Of a DNA stretch of 64,000 nt, positions 17,552-27,683 are shown piece after piece. The translations under genes were made by a program, and so were the position numbers. Position 1 is the stretch's first letter. Every line of letters starts with the position of its first letter. Origin of the DNA: Haloechinothrix alba (GTDB lineage: Bacteria > Actinomycetota > Actinomycetes > Mycobacteriales > Pseudonocardiaceae); NCBI RefSeq assembly GCF_900188115.1, contig NZ_FZNW01000002.1, forward strand, positions 228,348 through 292,347, written 5' to 3'. Under the pieces are notes generated by a model. The model did no database searches and was not told the origin of the DNA. It worked only from the letters and a program-made list of their open reading frames with translations.

Positions 17552-20500
17552 CAGCCGGACGCCGTCACGATCGGCACGCCATCCGCGGGACCCCAAGCCA
17601 GTTCGGCGAACAGCTCGCCGATCGCCGCATCAGGATCCATCAGCGAGACGCCACGTTCGGCGTAGCTGCGCTCCAGCTCGGGGGTGACCATGCCGCCGTG
17701 CTCGGCTGCCGGCGCCCACGGACCCCAGTGGATCGTGCGCACCCTTCCGGACAGCGGCCGCGGCGATCGAGCGGCGATCCCCTCCAACGCATCGTTGGCC
17801 GCCGCGTAGTCGGCCTGCCCGCGATTTCCGAGGGCGGCGGCGATGCTGCCGAACAGCACGACGAAGGATGGCGGTTCACCGCCATCGGCAAGGCCTTCCA
17901 GCAGCTCGCCTGCACCGTCCACTTTGGTTGAGTACACGCGCTGGAACGACTCGGTGTCCTTGTCGGCGACCAGGCGGTCCTCGATCACTCCTGCCGCGTA
18001 GACGACACCGTCGATCCTGCCGTCCTCTGCGTAGATCTCCTTGACCAGCCCGCGGACCGACCCGGGCTCGGTGACGTCGACCGTGTGGTACCGCACGTCG
18101 GCCGCTGTCTCGCTCAGCTCGGCGAGCGTATCCGTCACCTCACGCCGCGCGAGGATCTCCCGTGCCTGCAGGTCGATGTCCTGCGGTCCTGCGCGACCAC
18201 GGCGGGCGAGTACCGACCGTAGCGCGGGCAGATCGGCAGCCGCGGCGAGCTCCGCGTCCTCGGGTTCGGATGGCGGCGGGGTCCGTCCCGCGAGCCGGAT
18301 TCGGCAACCGGAGTCGGCTGCCAACCGCTGCGCCACCCGGGCGGTGATGCCACGCGCGCCGCCGATGAGCAGGACCACCGAGTCCGGGCCGAGGCCCATG
18401 TCCGACACGGGATCCGGCCGGCCGTTCGCCCGGTCGTCCGCGTGCGGCGCGCCGCGTTCGGCGACGACCATGCGGAACGACCTCCGGGAACCTCCCTCCA
18501 CGGCGACCACCGGATCCGGCCCTGCGGTCAGCATCTCGCTCAGTACCGTCGATGCCAGCATCCCGACCGGCTCGTCGCGGTCGACCTCCACGAGCCGCAC
18601 CCGCGTGCCGGGATGTTCCTTGTACAGGGTGCGTACGAGTCCCCGCAGGCCCAGCGATGCCCGCGCACCGTTGCCGTGCGGAGCCACGGCGAGTACCCAC
18701 CGCGGCCGCCGCGCCAACGCGCACCTGAACAGCGGGTAGTCGCGCGGCAGTGACGGCTCGGCGTCGTTGTCGAGCGCGTTCAGCACGACCAGACCGTCGA
18801 GATCGCCGTCATCGGATTCCAGCTCGGCCGCGTACCGCGTCCCGTCCGCGACCACCCACGCGGTGGCGCCCCGCGCGGAGAGCTCGTCGGCGACATGTTC
18901 CGCGAGCTCGCAGCCGCCGACCACGGCAACGCGGGCGCCGACCAGGACGTCGGCGGGCTCCGTGTCGCCGGCTTCGGCATCCTCCAGCCGCAGGACGTGT
19001 CGAACGGGCGGCTGCGTGGCCGGGACCCGCCCGGCATCCACCGGGGTAGCGGGCGCGTCCGCGTTCTCGCCGGCCGGGGTCGCACTCTCCCCCGCTGCGC
19101 CGTCCCGGCCCGCGGTGTCCGGCGCGGTGCCCGCCGTAGCGGCCGACCCGGACAGCGCTTCGGCCATCGCCCGCGCGGTACGTGTCCTCGCGAGGTCCTC
19201 GGCGCTCACCGGAGCCCCGCCGGGTGACCCTGCGATGAGCTCACCGGCGACCTCGGTGCGCTTGATGGAATCCACGCTCAGGTCCGCTTCCAGGTCGAGA
19301 TCCGGTTCGATCATCTCCGGCGGGTATCCGGTCCTGCGTGCAAGCACGTCGACGACGCGTGCCAGCTCGTCGCCGGCACTCGCCTGACCGCCGGCATCCG
19401 CCCCGACCCGGTCGTCCGGAACGCGACGCTCCGGCGGGGGCTCCTGCAGCTGTCCGTCGTCCTGGCCGGTCCGCCGGTCCGCGTCCCGCCCGGCATCCAT
19501 CGCGCGCCGTTCTCCGTCGGTCCTGCCCGGCACCTCGAGCGGCACACCCGGATCGGCACCGAGGTAGGACAGCATCACGTCGCGCTGCGCGGCCACCATC
19601 TCCCTGCTGTTGCGCAGGAACTCGCTCATCACCTCGTCGGTGGGGCCGGTATCGCCCACCGGGCCGTCTCCGAACATCACGGTGCCTTTCACCTCGTCGG
19701 CGGGGAACAATCCACCAGGCACAACCTTCCCGTCCGCCGTACGGGCGAGGTGGCCGTTGACGGTCCAGCGTGGCCGCCCGGGCGCCCGGGACGTGGACAC
19801 GTCCCGGGCGTCCCGCCCGGTGAACAACCAGCCGGTCCGCACGTCGCTCCCGGAGACCGCGAGGGTGGCAGCGGCACGCAGGAAGCCACGCAGCCCGCCG
19901 CCGGCCTCGTCGCAGCCGACGACGGTATGCGGCCGGTCCCCGAGCACCGCGCCGACGAGCCCGCCGAGCACCGAACCGGGGCCGGCTTCCAGGAACACCC
20001 GGAACCCGTCGGCATACATCGCTTCGATCTGGCCGCAGAAGTCGACCGGCGCCGCGATCTGCGCGGCGAGCTCGGAACGCACGGCCTTCCCGTCGCCCGG
20101 GTACGCGCTTGCCGTGCGGTTCGACCAGACCTGGGTGCGTGGAGCACCGACCGGCAACGGTTCCAGGGCAGTCGCGAACAGCCCCGCGGCATCCTCGACG
20201 ACCGGGCTGTGAAACGCGCAAGCGACGTTCAACCGGGTCACGGGAAGTCCCATCGCGCTCAGCAGCTCGATCGCCCTGTCCAGCCCGGTTGCCGGCCCGG
20301 ACACAACCACCTGGCCGGGTGCGTTGTAGTTGGCCACGACGACCGAGCCGAGCGAGGGGGCGCCGTCGAGGACACCGTCGACGGTTTCCCGGTCGGCCCG
20401 CACCGCGGCCATACCGCCGGGATCGCTGCCGGCCGCGGTGACCATGGCGTCGGCCCGTTCCTTCGACAGCGCGGGCAGCGAGTGTTCGTCGATCGCTCCG

Positions 20501-23500
20501 GCCGCGGCGAGCGCGACCAGCTCACCGTAGCTGTGTCCGGCGTAGGCGTCCGGCCGGATCCCCAGCCTGCCGAGCAGGTAGTGCACCCCGAGGCCGGTCA
20601 CCCCGAGCGCGGGTTGCGCCATCCTCGTGTCGCGCAGCCGCTCACGCTGGTCACGCGCGGTCCCGGCATCGAACGCTGCCGGTGGGAACATGGCGGCATG
20701 GGTGTCCGGGTCCCGCACAGCGATGCGCCTGAGCTCGTCGAACGCGCCGAACAGCTCCGCCATCATTCCGGGGTACTGGCTCCCCTGGCCGGGGAACAGC
20801 ACGGCCAGCTTGCCTTCCGGCTCCTCACCGGTCGCGCGGAACACGACTCCGTCGACGTCGGTGCGGCCGTCGAGGGCTGCCCGCAACGAGCCTGCGAGCT
20901 CGTCGAGGTCCGCCGCCACGATCGCGACCTGCACCGGCTCGGTTCCGCGATCCGATCGGGCCGATGCTGTGCAGGCCAGATCACGCAGCCTCCACGGCCT
21001 GCCGTGCGACTCGTTGGTTTCGACGAGAGCCGACAACCACTCCAGCTCGCCGTGCGCGGACGCGCGGTCGGCACCCCGGAAGGTGAACAGTTCCGCAGGC
21101 CAGTTCCACAGCCCGTGCCTGTTCGAATCAGCAGCGGAGTGCCCGGCGAGAACGGCGTGGAAGTTGGTCCCGCCGAACCCGAAGGCACTCACCCCCGCGA
21201 TCCTGTCCCTGGGAGCCGCCGCCCAGGGCACCGCCTGTTCCCGGAACACGAACGGGCTGTGCTCCGGCGACCACGCGTGGTTGGGTTCGCCGATCGCCCT
21301 TGTGGGCGGGAGAATCCCGGTGTAGATGGCCATGGCGGACTTGATCAGCCCGGCGAGGCCCGCGGCGCACATGGTGTGGCCGATCTGCGACTTCACCGAC
21401 CCGAGCACGCACGAACCCGGCTCGGTGCCCGCCTCGTCGAACAGCGTGGTCAGTGTCGTCAGTTCCGTACGGTCCCCGACGACGGTCCCCGTGCCGTGCG
21501 CCTCGACCAGGCCGACCTGGCGCGGCGATACGCCGGCGAGACCGTACGCCCGGTCCAACGCCCTGCGTTGCCCTTCCGGGCGAGGAGCGGTCAGGCCGAG
21601 AGCCTTACCGTCGCTACCACCGGCCACTCCCTTGATCACCGCGTATACCCGGTCACCGTCGCGTTCGGCGTCGCTGAGCCTTTTCAGCGCGAGGCACGCG
21701 ACGCCCTCGCCGAGCGCGATACCGTCGGCCGAGGAGTCGAACGTCTTGCAGCTACCGGTCGGAGACAGCGCCCCGACCGAGGCGAACAGCAGGTAGTCCT
21801 CGATCGCGTTGTGCAGGTCCGCGCCGCCGCAGAGCATCATGTCCGCCGAATTGGTCGCCAGCTCCTTACACGCGGTGTCCAGCGCGGCCAGCGATGCGGC
21901 GCATGCCGCGTCGATCGTGTAGTTCGAGCCGCCCAGGTCCAACCGGTTGGCGATCCGACCGGCAATCACGTTGGACAGCCGTCCCGGCAAGCTGTCCTCG
22001 GTCAGGCGCGGCAGGCAGTTGTCGAGTTCCTCGGGAAGCTCGCCCGAGTAGGACGGCAGCACCATCCGCAACGTCTTCGCGTTGGCCAGGTCGCTACCCG
22101 CGGCGGCACCGAAGACGACTCCGGTACGCGAACGGTCGAACCCGGTTCGCGCGTAACCCGCATCGACGAGCGCCCTGTCCGCCGCGTGCAGCGCGAGTAG
22201 CTGTACCGGCTCGATCGACGCGAGTGATCCCGGCGGGATACCGAACCGCGTCGGGTCGAACGGGATGTCCGGGAGGAACCCTCCCCATTTCGACGGTGTC
22301 GAGTCCCCGCCGGTCGGTGTCGCCGGAGCATCCTGCGCGACGAAGTACGTGTCGACGTCCCACCGTTCAGGGGGAACCTCGGTGATGGCGCCCACATTGG
22401 ACACGACGTTCGACCAGTACTCCTCCAGCGTGGCCGCCTGCGGGAACATGCTGGACATTCCGACGATCGCGATGTCGAGGGGTTCCGGTTCGGGTGGTGA
22501 CTCGGCATCGCCGATACAGCGCCGGATCCGGTCGATGCTCGCGTCCCGGAACGCGGCGGCGCCCCCGGTGACCTCCTCGTGCAGCTCAGCCAGTGTGGTG
22601 AGCCCGTGGCGCAGCGTGGCAACCTGGCCTGCCATGAACATCCCGGACCGGTGCTGCTCGGCATCGTCGACGGCCACGAGCGAGTCGCCGTCCCGCCGCA
22701 CACCCTTGCTGGCTATGCGCAGCCTGCCGACGTTGAGCTGCTCGAGCCGCTCCCAGACCGCGCGCCTGTCCAGTCCCTGGTCCCGCAGGTTCGCTGCGAT
22801 CGACGTGAATTCGGAGGTGAACGGGCTCTCCACGCACCGGGTGGCGTGTCCGGGGGCGGTCTCCAGTAACTCCGTGTGTTGCGCTTCCCTGGCAACCTGC
22901 TGGAACACCGGTCCGACGGCGCCGCACGCGACCGCTTCCTCGGTGAACAGGTACGCGGTCCCCATGAGAATCCCGACAGCGGCTCCCTCCCCGGCAAGCG
23001 GACCGGCCATCGCCGAGACCATCGCCGAGGAACGAGCATCGTGAATGCCGCCTGCGAACAGCACCTCCAGCTCCTCGCCGGCACCTCCCGCCGCGATGAA
23101 GTCACGGAGTACGCCGAGCTGCTGCTGCCACAGTGTGAAGCAGCTACGTGGTCCCACATGTCCACCGCACTCGGATCCCTCGAACACGAACTTGCGCGCC
23201 CCGGCGTCCAGAAACTGCTCGAGCAGGCCTGGCGACGGCACGTGCAGGAACGTCGAGATGCCGGCGTCCTCCAGGTCACGTGCCTGGTCCGGCCTGCCCC
23301 CTGCGATCACCGCCGTGCGCGGCCTGAACCGCAGCACCGCATTGAGCTGTGCGGCACGCAGATCGTCCGGGGCGAACCCGAGGATCCCCACGCCCCACGG
23401 TCGCTCGCCGAGCCGGGCATCGGTCCGTTCCAGCAGGTCCGACACCTGCTCTCCGCTGGACAGCGCGAGCGCCAGGTACGGCGTCGCGCCGGCCCCGGCG

Positions 23501-24471
23501 ACAGCTGCCGCGAAATCCGCCTGGTCACTCACCCTCGTCATCGGGCCCTGCGCGATAGGGAGGTCGCCGCCGAGGCGCCCGCTCAGCGGTGATCCTGCCC
23601 GCAGGTCGGCATGGTTGCCGGGCTCGGCAGTGCCGTGCATCGCGGCCAGCACCGACCGGACCGCCCTGGCGACACCGCCGTAGTGCTCCACGAACCGTGT
23701 GGCGAGGCCCGCGTCCTGGCCGGCGACGATGTGCACCGCCTCGGCACCGGCACCACCGTTGCCTGCGCCACGCCCGGTACCCGGTACCCGCGCCGGGATC
23801 ACCCGCCTGCCGTCCACCACGCGACTGTCCGTCCCGTCGCTCGCGGCAAGGGTGCCGCGGATGTACCCGGGCAGTTCGGATTCCGGCAGGAGCGCGAGCT
23901 GGGTGTCCAGCACCACACCCGCGGCACCCCCGGTCACGGCGGCGGCTGCGGTCTGCGGTCCGATTCCGCCGCACACCCATACCGGCAGTCCGTGTCGCGG
24001 TTCGGACAGCAGCTGCTGCAACAGCACGAACGAGCCGAGCTCGCCGACCCTGCCGCCCGCTTCGTTTCCCTTGGCGACCACACCATCGGCTCCGGACTCG
24101 CGTGCCACGACAGCTTCCTGCCGGCTCGCGACCTCGACAAGCACGACGACACGGTCGGCGATCTGCCACGGCTCCCACGGTGCGTCCCAGCCCAGCACGA
24201 CCACTTCCAACGCGCCGGCGCTGTCACCGAGCAACTCGGCGACCTCCTCGTACGTGAGTGCGCACTCGCCGTCCACCCGTACGCCGAACCGGTCCGTGTT
24301 CCCCCCTTCGACAACGCGGACCAGCTCGTTCCGGGAGCGGGCATCCCCGCACCCGAGGTCGATGACGCCCAGGCCACCCGCCGCGCTCACCGCCGCACAC
24401 ATCCGTGCGTCCGGTGTACCGCACGGGTTCACCCCGAGCAGTACATCGGGTCGTGGCCCGGCTGCTGACAT
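17548..24471 (-). CDS. PUFA-synthase-like iterative type I synthase (ER-like x2, KS, AT, ACP, KR)
   Basis: This is a 2307-residue multidomain fatty acid/polyketide synthase. The ATG at 24471 has a strong GGGAGGA five bases upstream. In order: a first FMN-barrel domain like nitronate monooxygenase (about 10-215); a second, fuller one (about 300-610, with QGPMTRV, GSECGGHVG and AGGIHD) resembling the PfaD enoyl reductase; a ketosynthase with Cys857 in DAACAAS, His992 in EAHGTGT and His1032 in KSQIGH; an acyltransferase with Ser1314 in GHSYGE; a low-complexity linker; an ACP with Ser1735 in DLSVDSIKR, the PfaA-type signature; and a bipartite KR (about 1835-2300) with GGARGIT, Ser2209 and Tyr2222. 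No dehydratase is visible here; the next gene supplies one. The product is probably a long reduced or unsaturated acyl chain. Confidence 0.92.
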   Translation of the reverse strand: MSAAGPRPDVLLGVNPCGTPDARMCAAVSAAGGLGVIDLGCGDARSRNELVRVVEGGNTDRFGVRVDGECALTYEEVAELLGDSAGALEVVVLGWDAPWEPWQIADRVVVLVEVASRQEAVVARESGADGVVAKGNEAGGRVGELGSFVLLQQLLSEPRHGLPVWVCGGIGPQTAAAAVTGGAAGVVLDTQLALLPESELPGYIRGTLAASDGTDSRVVDGRRVIPARVPGTGRGAGNGGAGAEAVHIVAGQDAGLATRFVEHYGGVARAVRSVLAAMHGTAEPGNHADLRAGSPLSGRLGGDLPIAQGPMTRVSDQADFAAAVAGAGATPYLALALSSGEQVSDLLERTDARLGERPWGVGILGFAPDDLRAAQLNAVLRFRPRTAVIAGGRPDQARDLEDAGISTFLHVPSPGLLEQFLDAGARKFVFEGSECGGHVGPRSCFTLWQQQLGVLRDFIAAGGAGEELEVLFAGGIHDARSSAMVSAMAGPLAGEGAAVGILMGTAYLFTEEAVACGAVGPVFQQVAREAQHTELLETAPGHATRCVESPFTSEFTSIAANLRDQGLDRRAVWERLEQLNVGRLRIASKGVRRDGDSLVAVDDAEQHRSGMFMAGQVATLRHGLTTLAELHEEVTGGAAAFRDASIDRIRRCIGDAESPPEPEPLDIAIVGMSSMFPQAATLEEYWSNVVSNVGAITEVPPERWDVDTYFVAQDAPATPTGGDSTPSKWGGFLPDIPFDPTRFGIPPGSLASIEPVQLLALHAADRALVDAGYARTGFDRSRTGVVFGAAAGSDLANAKTLRMVLPSYSGELPEELDNCLPRLTEDSLPGRLSNVIAGRIANRLDLGGSNYTIDAACAASLAALDTACKELATNSADMMLCGGADLHNAIEDYLLFASVGALSPTGSCKTFDSSADGIALGEGVACLALKRLSDAERDGDRVYAVIKGVAGGSDGKALGLTAPRPEGQRRALDRAYGLAGVSPRQVGLVEAHGTGTVVGDRTELTTLTTLFDEAGTEPGSCVLGSVKSQIGHTMCAAGLAGLIKSAMAIYTGILPPTRAIGEPNHAWSPEHSPFVFREQAVPWAAAPRDRIAGVSAFGFGGTNFHAVLAGHSAADSNRHGLWNWPAELFTFRGADRASAHGELEWLSALVETNESHGRPWRLRDLACTASARSDRGTEPVQVAIVAADLDELAGSLRAALDGRTDVDGVVFRATGEEPEGKLAVLFPGQGSQYPGMMAELFGAFDELRRIAVRDPDTHAAMFPPAAFDAGTARDQRERLRDTRMAQPALGVTGLGVHYLLGRLGIRPDAYAGHSYGELVALAAAGAIDEHSLPALSKERADAMVTAAGSDPGGMAAVRADRETVDGVLDGAPSLGSVVVANYNAPGQVVVSGPATGLDRAIELLSAMGLPVTRLNVACAFHSPVVEDAAGLFATALEPLPVGAPRTQVWSNRTASAYPGDGKAVRSELAAQIAAPVDFCGQIEAMYADGFRVFLEAGPGSVLGGLVGAVLGDRPHTVVGCDEAGGGLRGFLRAAATLAVSGSDVRTGWLFTGRDARDVSTSRAPGRPRWTVNGHLARTADGKVVPGGLFPADEVKGTVMFGDGPVGDTGPTDEVMSEFLRNSREMVAAQRDVMLSYLGADPGVPLEVPGRTDGERRAMDAGRDADRRTGQDDGQLQEPPPERRVPDDRVGADAGGQASAGDELARVVDVLARRTGYPPEMIEPDLDLEADLSVDSIKRTEVAGELIAGSPGGAPVSAEDLARTRTARAMAEALSGSAATAGTAPDTAGRDGAAGESATPAGENADAPATPVDAGRVPATQPPVRHVLRLEDAEAGDTEPADVLVGARVAVVGGCELAEHVADELSARGATAWVVADGTRYAAELESDDGDLDGLVVLNALDNDAEPSLPRDYPLFRCALARRPRWVLAVAPHGNGARASLGLRGLVRTLYKEHPGTRVRLVEVDRDEPVGMLASTVLSEMLTAGPDPVVAVEGGSRRSFRMVVAERGAPHADDRANGRPDPVSDMGLGPDSVVLLIGGARGITARVAQRLAADSGCRIRLAGRTPPPSEPEDAELAAAADLPALRSVLARRGRAGPQDIDLQAREILARREVTDTLAELSETAADVRYHTVDVTEPGSVRGLVKEIYAEDGRIDGVVYAAGVIEDRLVADKDTESFQRVYSTKVDGAGELLEGLADGGEPPSFVVLFGSIAAALGNRGQADYAAANDALEGIAARSPRPLSGRVRTIHWGPWAPAAEHGGMVTPELERSYAERGVSLMDPDAAIGELFAELAWGPADGVPIVTASGW

Positions 24472-24562
24472 GGCTTCCTCCCTGATCACAACTCGTCGCC
24501 TGCCGTGCAGGCGCCAACCGCCACTGCAGTACGTGCGCCGGTGTGATGCGCATCGCCAGTCA

Positions 24563-25345
24563 TCAGCTCGCCGTATGCCGTGCCAGCCACGCCTGCGGAT
24601 CCGTCGCCTTGGTCGCGTACATCGCCCGCACCTCGGGATGCGGCAGGATCAGGAACTCGCCACAGGCGATCCCGCGCAGTGCCGCGTCGGCGACCTCCTC
24701 CGGTGTGATGATGGGTGCGTGCTCGGCAACGGCCCGCGCCGCCGGATGGCCCGCGTCCACAGCCGGCATCAGCAGGTCCGTGCGCACCCCGAGCGGGCAC
24801 AGCACACCGACACCCACGCCACTGTCCCCGTACGTCATGGCCAGCCATTCCGCCAGCCCGACAGCGGCTCCCTTCGTCACCGAGTACGGCGCATCACCCG
24901 GTAACCCGAGCAGGCCCGCGGCGGACGCCGTGAGCAGGAAGTACCCCTGCCCCCGGACCGACATGCGTGGCAACACCGCCTGAGCGAGGTGCACGTGAGC
25001 CATGACATTGACCGCCCATGAGCGGGCCCAGTGCTGCTGGGCCGCGTGCAGACCCTGCCCCATGGCAATACCGGCGTTGGAACACACAACGTCAGGGGGA
25101 CCGAATGCGTGCTCCGTCTCCCGCACCAGAGTCGCTACCTGCCCGCTGTCGGAGACGTCCACGTGCACTCCGAGGGCCGCCACGCCACGATCGCGGATCT
25201 CGTCGGCCACGCTCGAGACGCCTTCCGCATCGACGTCGGCGACGACGATGCCGCGCGGATACTCGCCTGCGAACGAGCGGGCGAGGGCGGCACCGATCCC
25301 TCTCCCCGCGCCCGTGACGACTATCGTCGTTCCGTGCAATTTCAT
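24563..25345 (-). CDS. short-chain dehydrogenase/reductase
   Basis: This 260-residue classical SDR has the nucleotide motif TGAGRGIG (11-18), SNAG (89-92), the active-site Asn in NVMAH (about 113), Ser141, Tyr154 and Lys158 (YSVTK). It would catalyse an NAD(P)-dependent keto/hydroxyl conversion. It is the first gene of the minus-strand run, 91 bp before the large synthase, so a tailoring reduction of the lipid product is plausible. Asp37 after the second strand (VVADVD) suggests a preference for NAD(H), by family rule. The substrate is unknown. Confidence 0.9.
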   Translation of the reverse strand: MKLHGTTIVVTGAGRGIGAALARSFAGEYPRGIVVADVDAEGVSSVADEIRDRGVAALGVHVDVSDSGQVATLVRETEHAFGPPDVVCSNAGIAMGQGLHAAQQHWARSWAVNVMAHVHLAQAVLPRMSVRGQGYFLLTASAAGLLGLPGDAPYSVTKGAAVGLAEWLAMTYGDSGVGVGVLCPLGVRTDLLMPAVDAGHPAARAVAEHAPIITPEEVADAALRGIACGEFLILPHPEVRAMYATKATDPQAWLARHTAS

Positions 25346-26223
25346 AACGGAATCCTCTCGGCCCGCTGCCGGATCACCTCACACCAGGGCCCGCACCGGG
25401 GCATCCACCACTCGGCATCGCTCCAGTATTCCGAACCTCACCCGGACGAATCGTTTCTATCGGGATCGGCGTGCCTCGTACGGAACCGGAAAAACTGCAG
25501 AGCACCGAGAACGCGTTAATTCTACGGACGCTTTCCGGACAGGACACCGCCCCGGATCGATCAGCGATTTCCGGCGACTGCTCGATGACGTTAGGCCGTG
25601 CGTACGCCGACCGTCAAGCAGTACTCGACGCCTGCTCGGCAACATGCGTCCGGGTTTTCAGCATTCGTCGCACAGACTTGTCGCATGCTGAGTAGAAGCA
25701 TGCCTGAGCAGCGGGATCGACCTCGGCCGGGTGACAGGAGCGAACTCCCGGCCGCGCACCGGTCTACCAGGACACACCACAGGGCCCGACTCCCCGGAAT
25801 TCCCGGAACCCCGGCTCACAATTGGACCTCCTTCTGCCGGCCGGGAATCCGGGGAGATGTCAGTCATACACGCTCTACAACCGCGCGGCAGGCAGGTGTG
25901 GCATCGTGACAAAATCAACGAACGGCATCGATTTCGGTTCACCACGACGTTGCAGATTTCCACGCATCCGGCTATATTTCGGCGTCCGTAGCGGCCCGGA
26001 TGGTGGAGTGTCGTTCGGACTGTGCACGCGGTCCGGTTTCCAGTTGGTGATACCGGGGATGATGCGTCTTCAAACGTGACGGCGGACGCGAATGAAATGA
26101 ATTCTTCCCGCGATCTGCGCCGGAGGGGAACGGTCACGAGTTGTCGGCCACCCCACGTGACGGCGAGTTCGGCGAACCGCTCGGGCGTGGCGGCTCCGGC
26201 GACTTCTTCTCAGACCCCCGCAG
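25346..26223. other. long intergenic region upstream of synthase operon
   Basis: About 880 bases with no frame showing the strong G/C third-position bias of real genes here, and GC content visibly below the neighbours. It lies between the PucR-type regulator stop and the SDR start, both on the minus strand. It probably contains the promoter of the SDR-synthase operon near 25350-25500 and any operator for the regulator, but I find no convincing -35/-10 pair. An unrecognised small RNA or decayed gene is possible. Confidence 0.5.
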
Positions 26224-27549
26224 CTACTGCTCAGCCGGCGCGCGCAGGGCCATCTCGAGCCGCAGACGCTGTTCCGGATCGTCCAAGCTCTCGCCGAACA
26301 GCTCCCGCAGCTTGCCGAGGCGGTAACGGACGGTTTGCGGATGCACGCCGAGCCGCTCGGCGATATCGGTCACACAACCATCATTGACACCGAGCCATGC
26401 CAGCAGTGTCTCCGACATTCGCGCACGCTGCTTGGGCGTGAGGCCGGACAACGGGGCCAGTGCCGTCTCGCTGATGCGCCGAAGCAGGTACTCGTCAGAA
26501 CTGATCGCCAGGTCCGCCAGCCGGTCGGCGCACATGATGACTTCCTCGTCGGGCATGTGGCCGCGCTCGGCCAGCTCCAGTGCCTGTCGCGCCATGTTGA
26601 ACGAGGTGTGCGCCTCCTCCACCGCGACGACCGGCCCGACGGCCAGCCTGCGGCAGGCGAGTTCCTCCCGCAGGGCGTCCACGTACTGCTCAGGGTCGCT
26701 CATGACGAGACTCGGGACAGTGCCGTCCAGATCGACAAGCACGTCGCTTCCGAGTTCGGGCGTAACGTTACGGGTCCGGGCGGGGTCGTGTTCGATCGCG
26801 ACCACACCGACATGCTCCGGCAGCGGCCAGTCGGTCGCGCTCGCCAGCTCCACGAGCGCCTGCCGCGACTCCGCCTCGCCCGACACCAGCAGCCGGTGCA
26901 GCCGGCGCCGTCTGTGGTCGATGCCGTCGCGCGAGTTCGCCGCGGCTTCGGCATAGCCCGCGCTCACCGTCGCCGCGAGCTCGTCGGAGTACTTGAACAG
27001 GCCGTCGGCGAAGGTGAACAGCGTGCCGGTCGGCACTCCCAAGGACTCACCGGACACCCGCAGGTGGCGCCACGCCACCTGGGTACCGATACCGACCGCC
27101 GAGTGCATGACGTCCATGGACGTCCCCGACCGGAACTGGCGACGACCCAGTTCCCTGAACCACTCCTCCCAGCCGGTCCGATCCACTTCGGATGAGCCCA
27201 GATTGTCGATGACGTGGTGGATGGCCTTCTCGACGCTGGTCACGATCACCTTGCCGAACTCCCCTTCGAGCGGCCTGTCGTACGCCGAAACCCCCACCCG
27301 GATCTCGTTGATCACGTCCTTGATCATCCGTCTGGTGATGGGTGCGAGGTGCTGCGCGAACTCCTCGGGGTCGATGAGCGCGAAAATGTCCTGGGCGCTC
27401 GTGGCATGGACCGGGGCACCGCGATGCTGAGCCGTCCCCGAATGCGGCTGACCGAGATCGGCGGCCACCGGCGTCACCCCCGCCTGACGATGGAACGGGA
27501 CCAGCCCCGCACCGGGGCTGCTGGGGTAGTAGCACGACGATAGAGTCAA
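26224..27549 (-). CDS. PucR/CdaR-type helix-turn-helix regulator
   Basis: This is a 441-residue transcriptional regulator. The C-terminal HTH_30-type domain (RLGVHPQTVRYRLGKLRELFG, ending near residue 425) is the PucR/CdaR hallmark. It is preceded by a GGDEF-like degenerate module typical of these proteins and by an N-terminal helical sensory region (about 55-190). It is the nearest regulator to the synthase-mce block and lies upstream on the same strand, separated by the long intergenic region. Control of that block is therefore plausible but unproven. The first 50 residues are Pro/Gly-rich and unlike the rest, so the true start may be internal. Confidence 0.85.
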   Translation of the reverse strand: MTLSSCYYPSSPGAGLVPFHRQAGVTPVAADLGQPHSGTAQHRGAPVHATSAQDIFALIDPEEFAQHLAPITRRMIKDVINEIRVGVSAYDRPLEGEFGKVIVTSVEKAIHHVIDNLGSSEVDRTGWEEWFRELGRRQFRSGTSMDVMHSAVGIGTQVAWRHLRVSGESLGVPTGTLFTFADGLFKYSDELAATVSAGYAEAAANSRDGIDHRRRRLHRLLVSGEAESRQALVELASATDWPLPEHVGVVAIEHDPARTRNVTPELGSDVLVDLDGTVPSLVMSDPEQYVDALREELACRRLAVGPVVAVEEAHTSFNMARQALELAERGHMPDEEVIMCADRLADLAISSDEYLLRRISETALAPLSGLTPKQRARMSETLLAWLGVNDGCVTDIAERLGVHPQTVRYRLGKLRELFGESLDDPEQRLRLEMALRAPAEQ

Positions 27550-27683
27550 CCGCCAGGCCGGTCAACGCTCCACCGCGCCGCACGACCAGGACCTGCCGAG
27601 TCTCGTCCGATCGGTAGACACGACTCGGGAACACGCTTGCCAGAGTTGTGCTCTGATGACAAATTTCGGCCGCACGACCTGCG

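Noticed and set aside
19750..22200. Long plus-strand open frame of about 816 codons antisense to the synthase gene
   Set aside because: The opposite strand carries an unbroken synthase with all catalytic motifs. Long antisense frames are expected in very GC-rich DNA, and the translation is Arg/His/Gln-rich with no domain.
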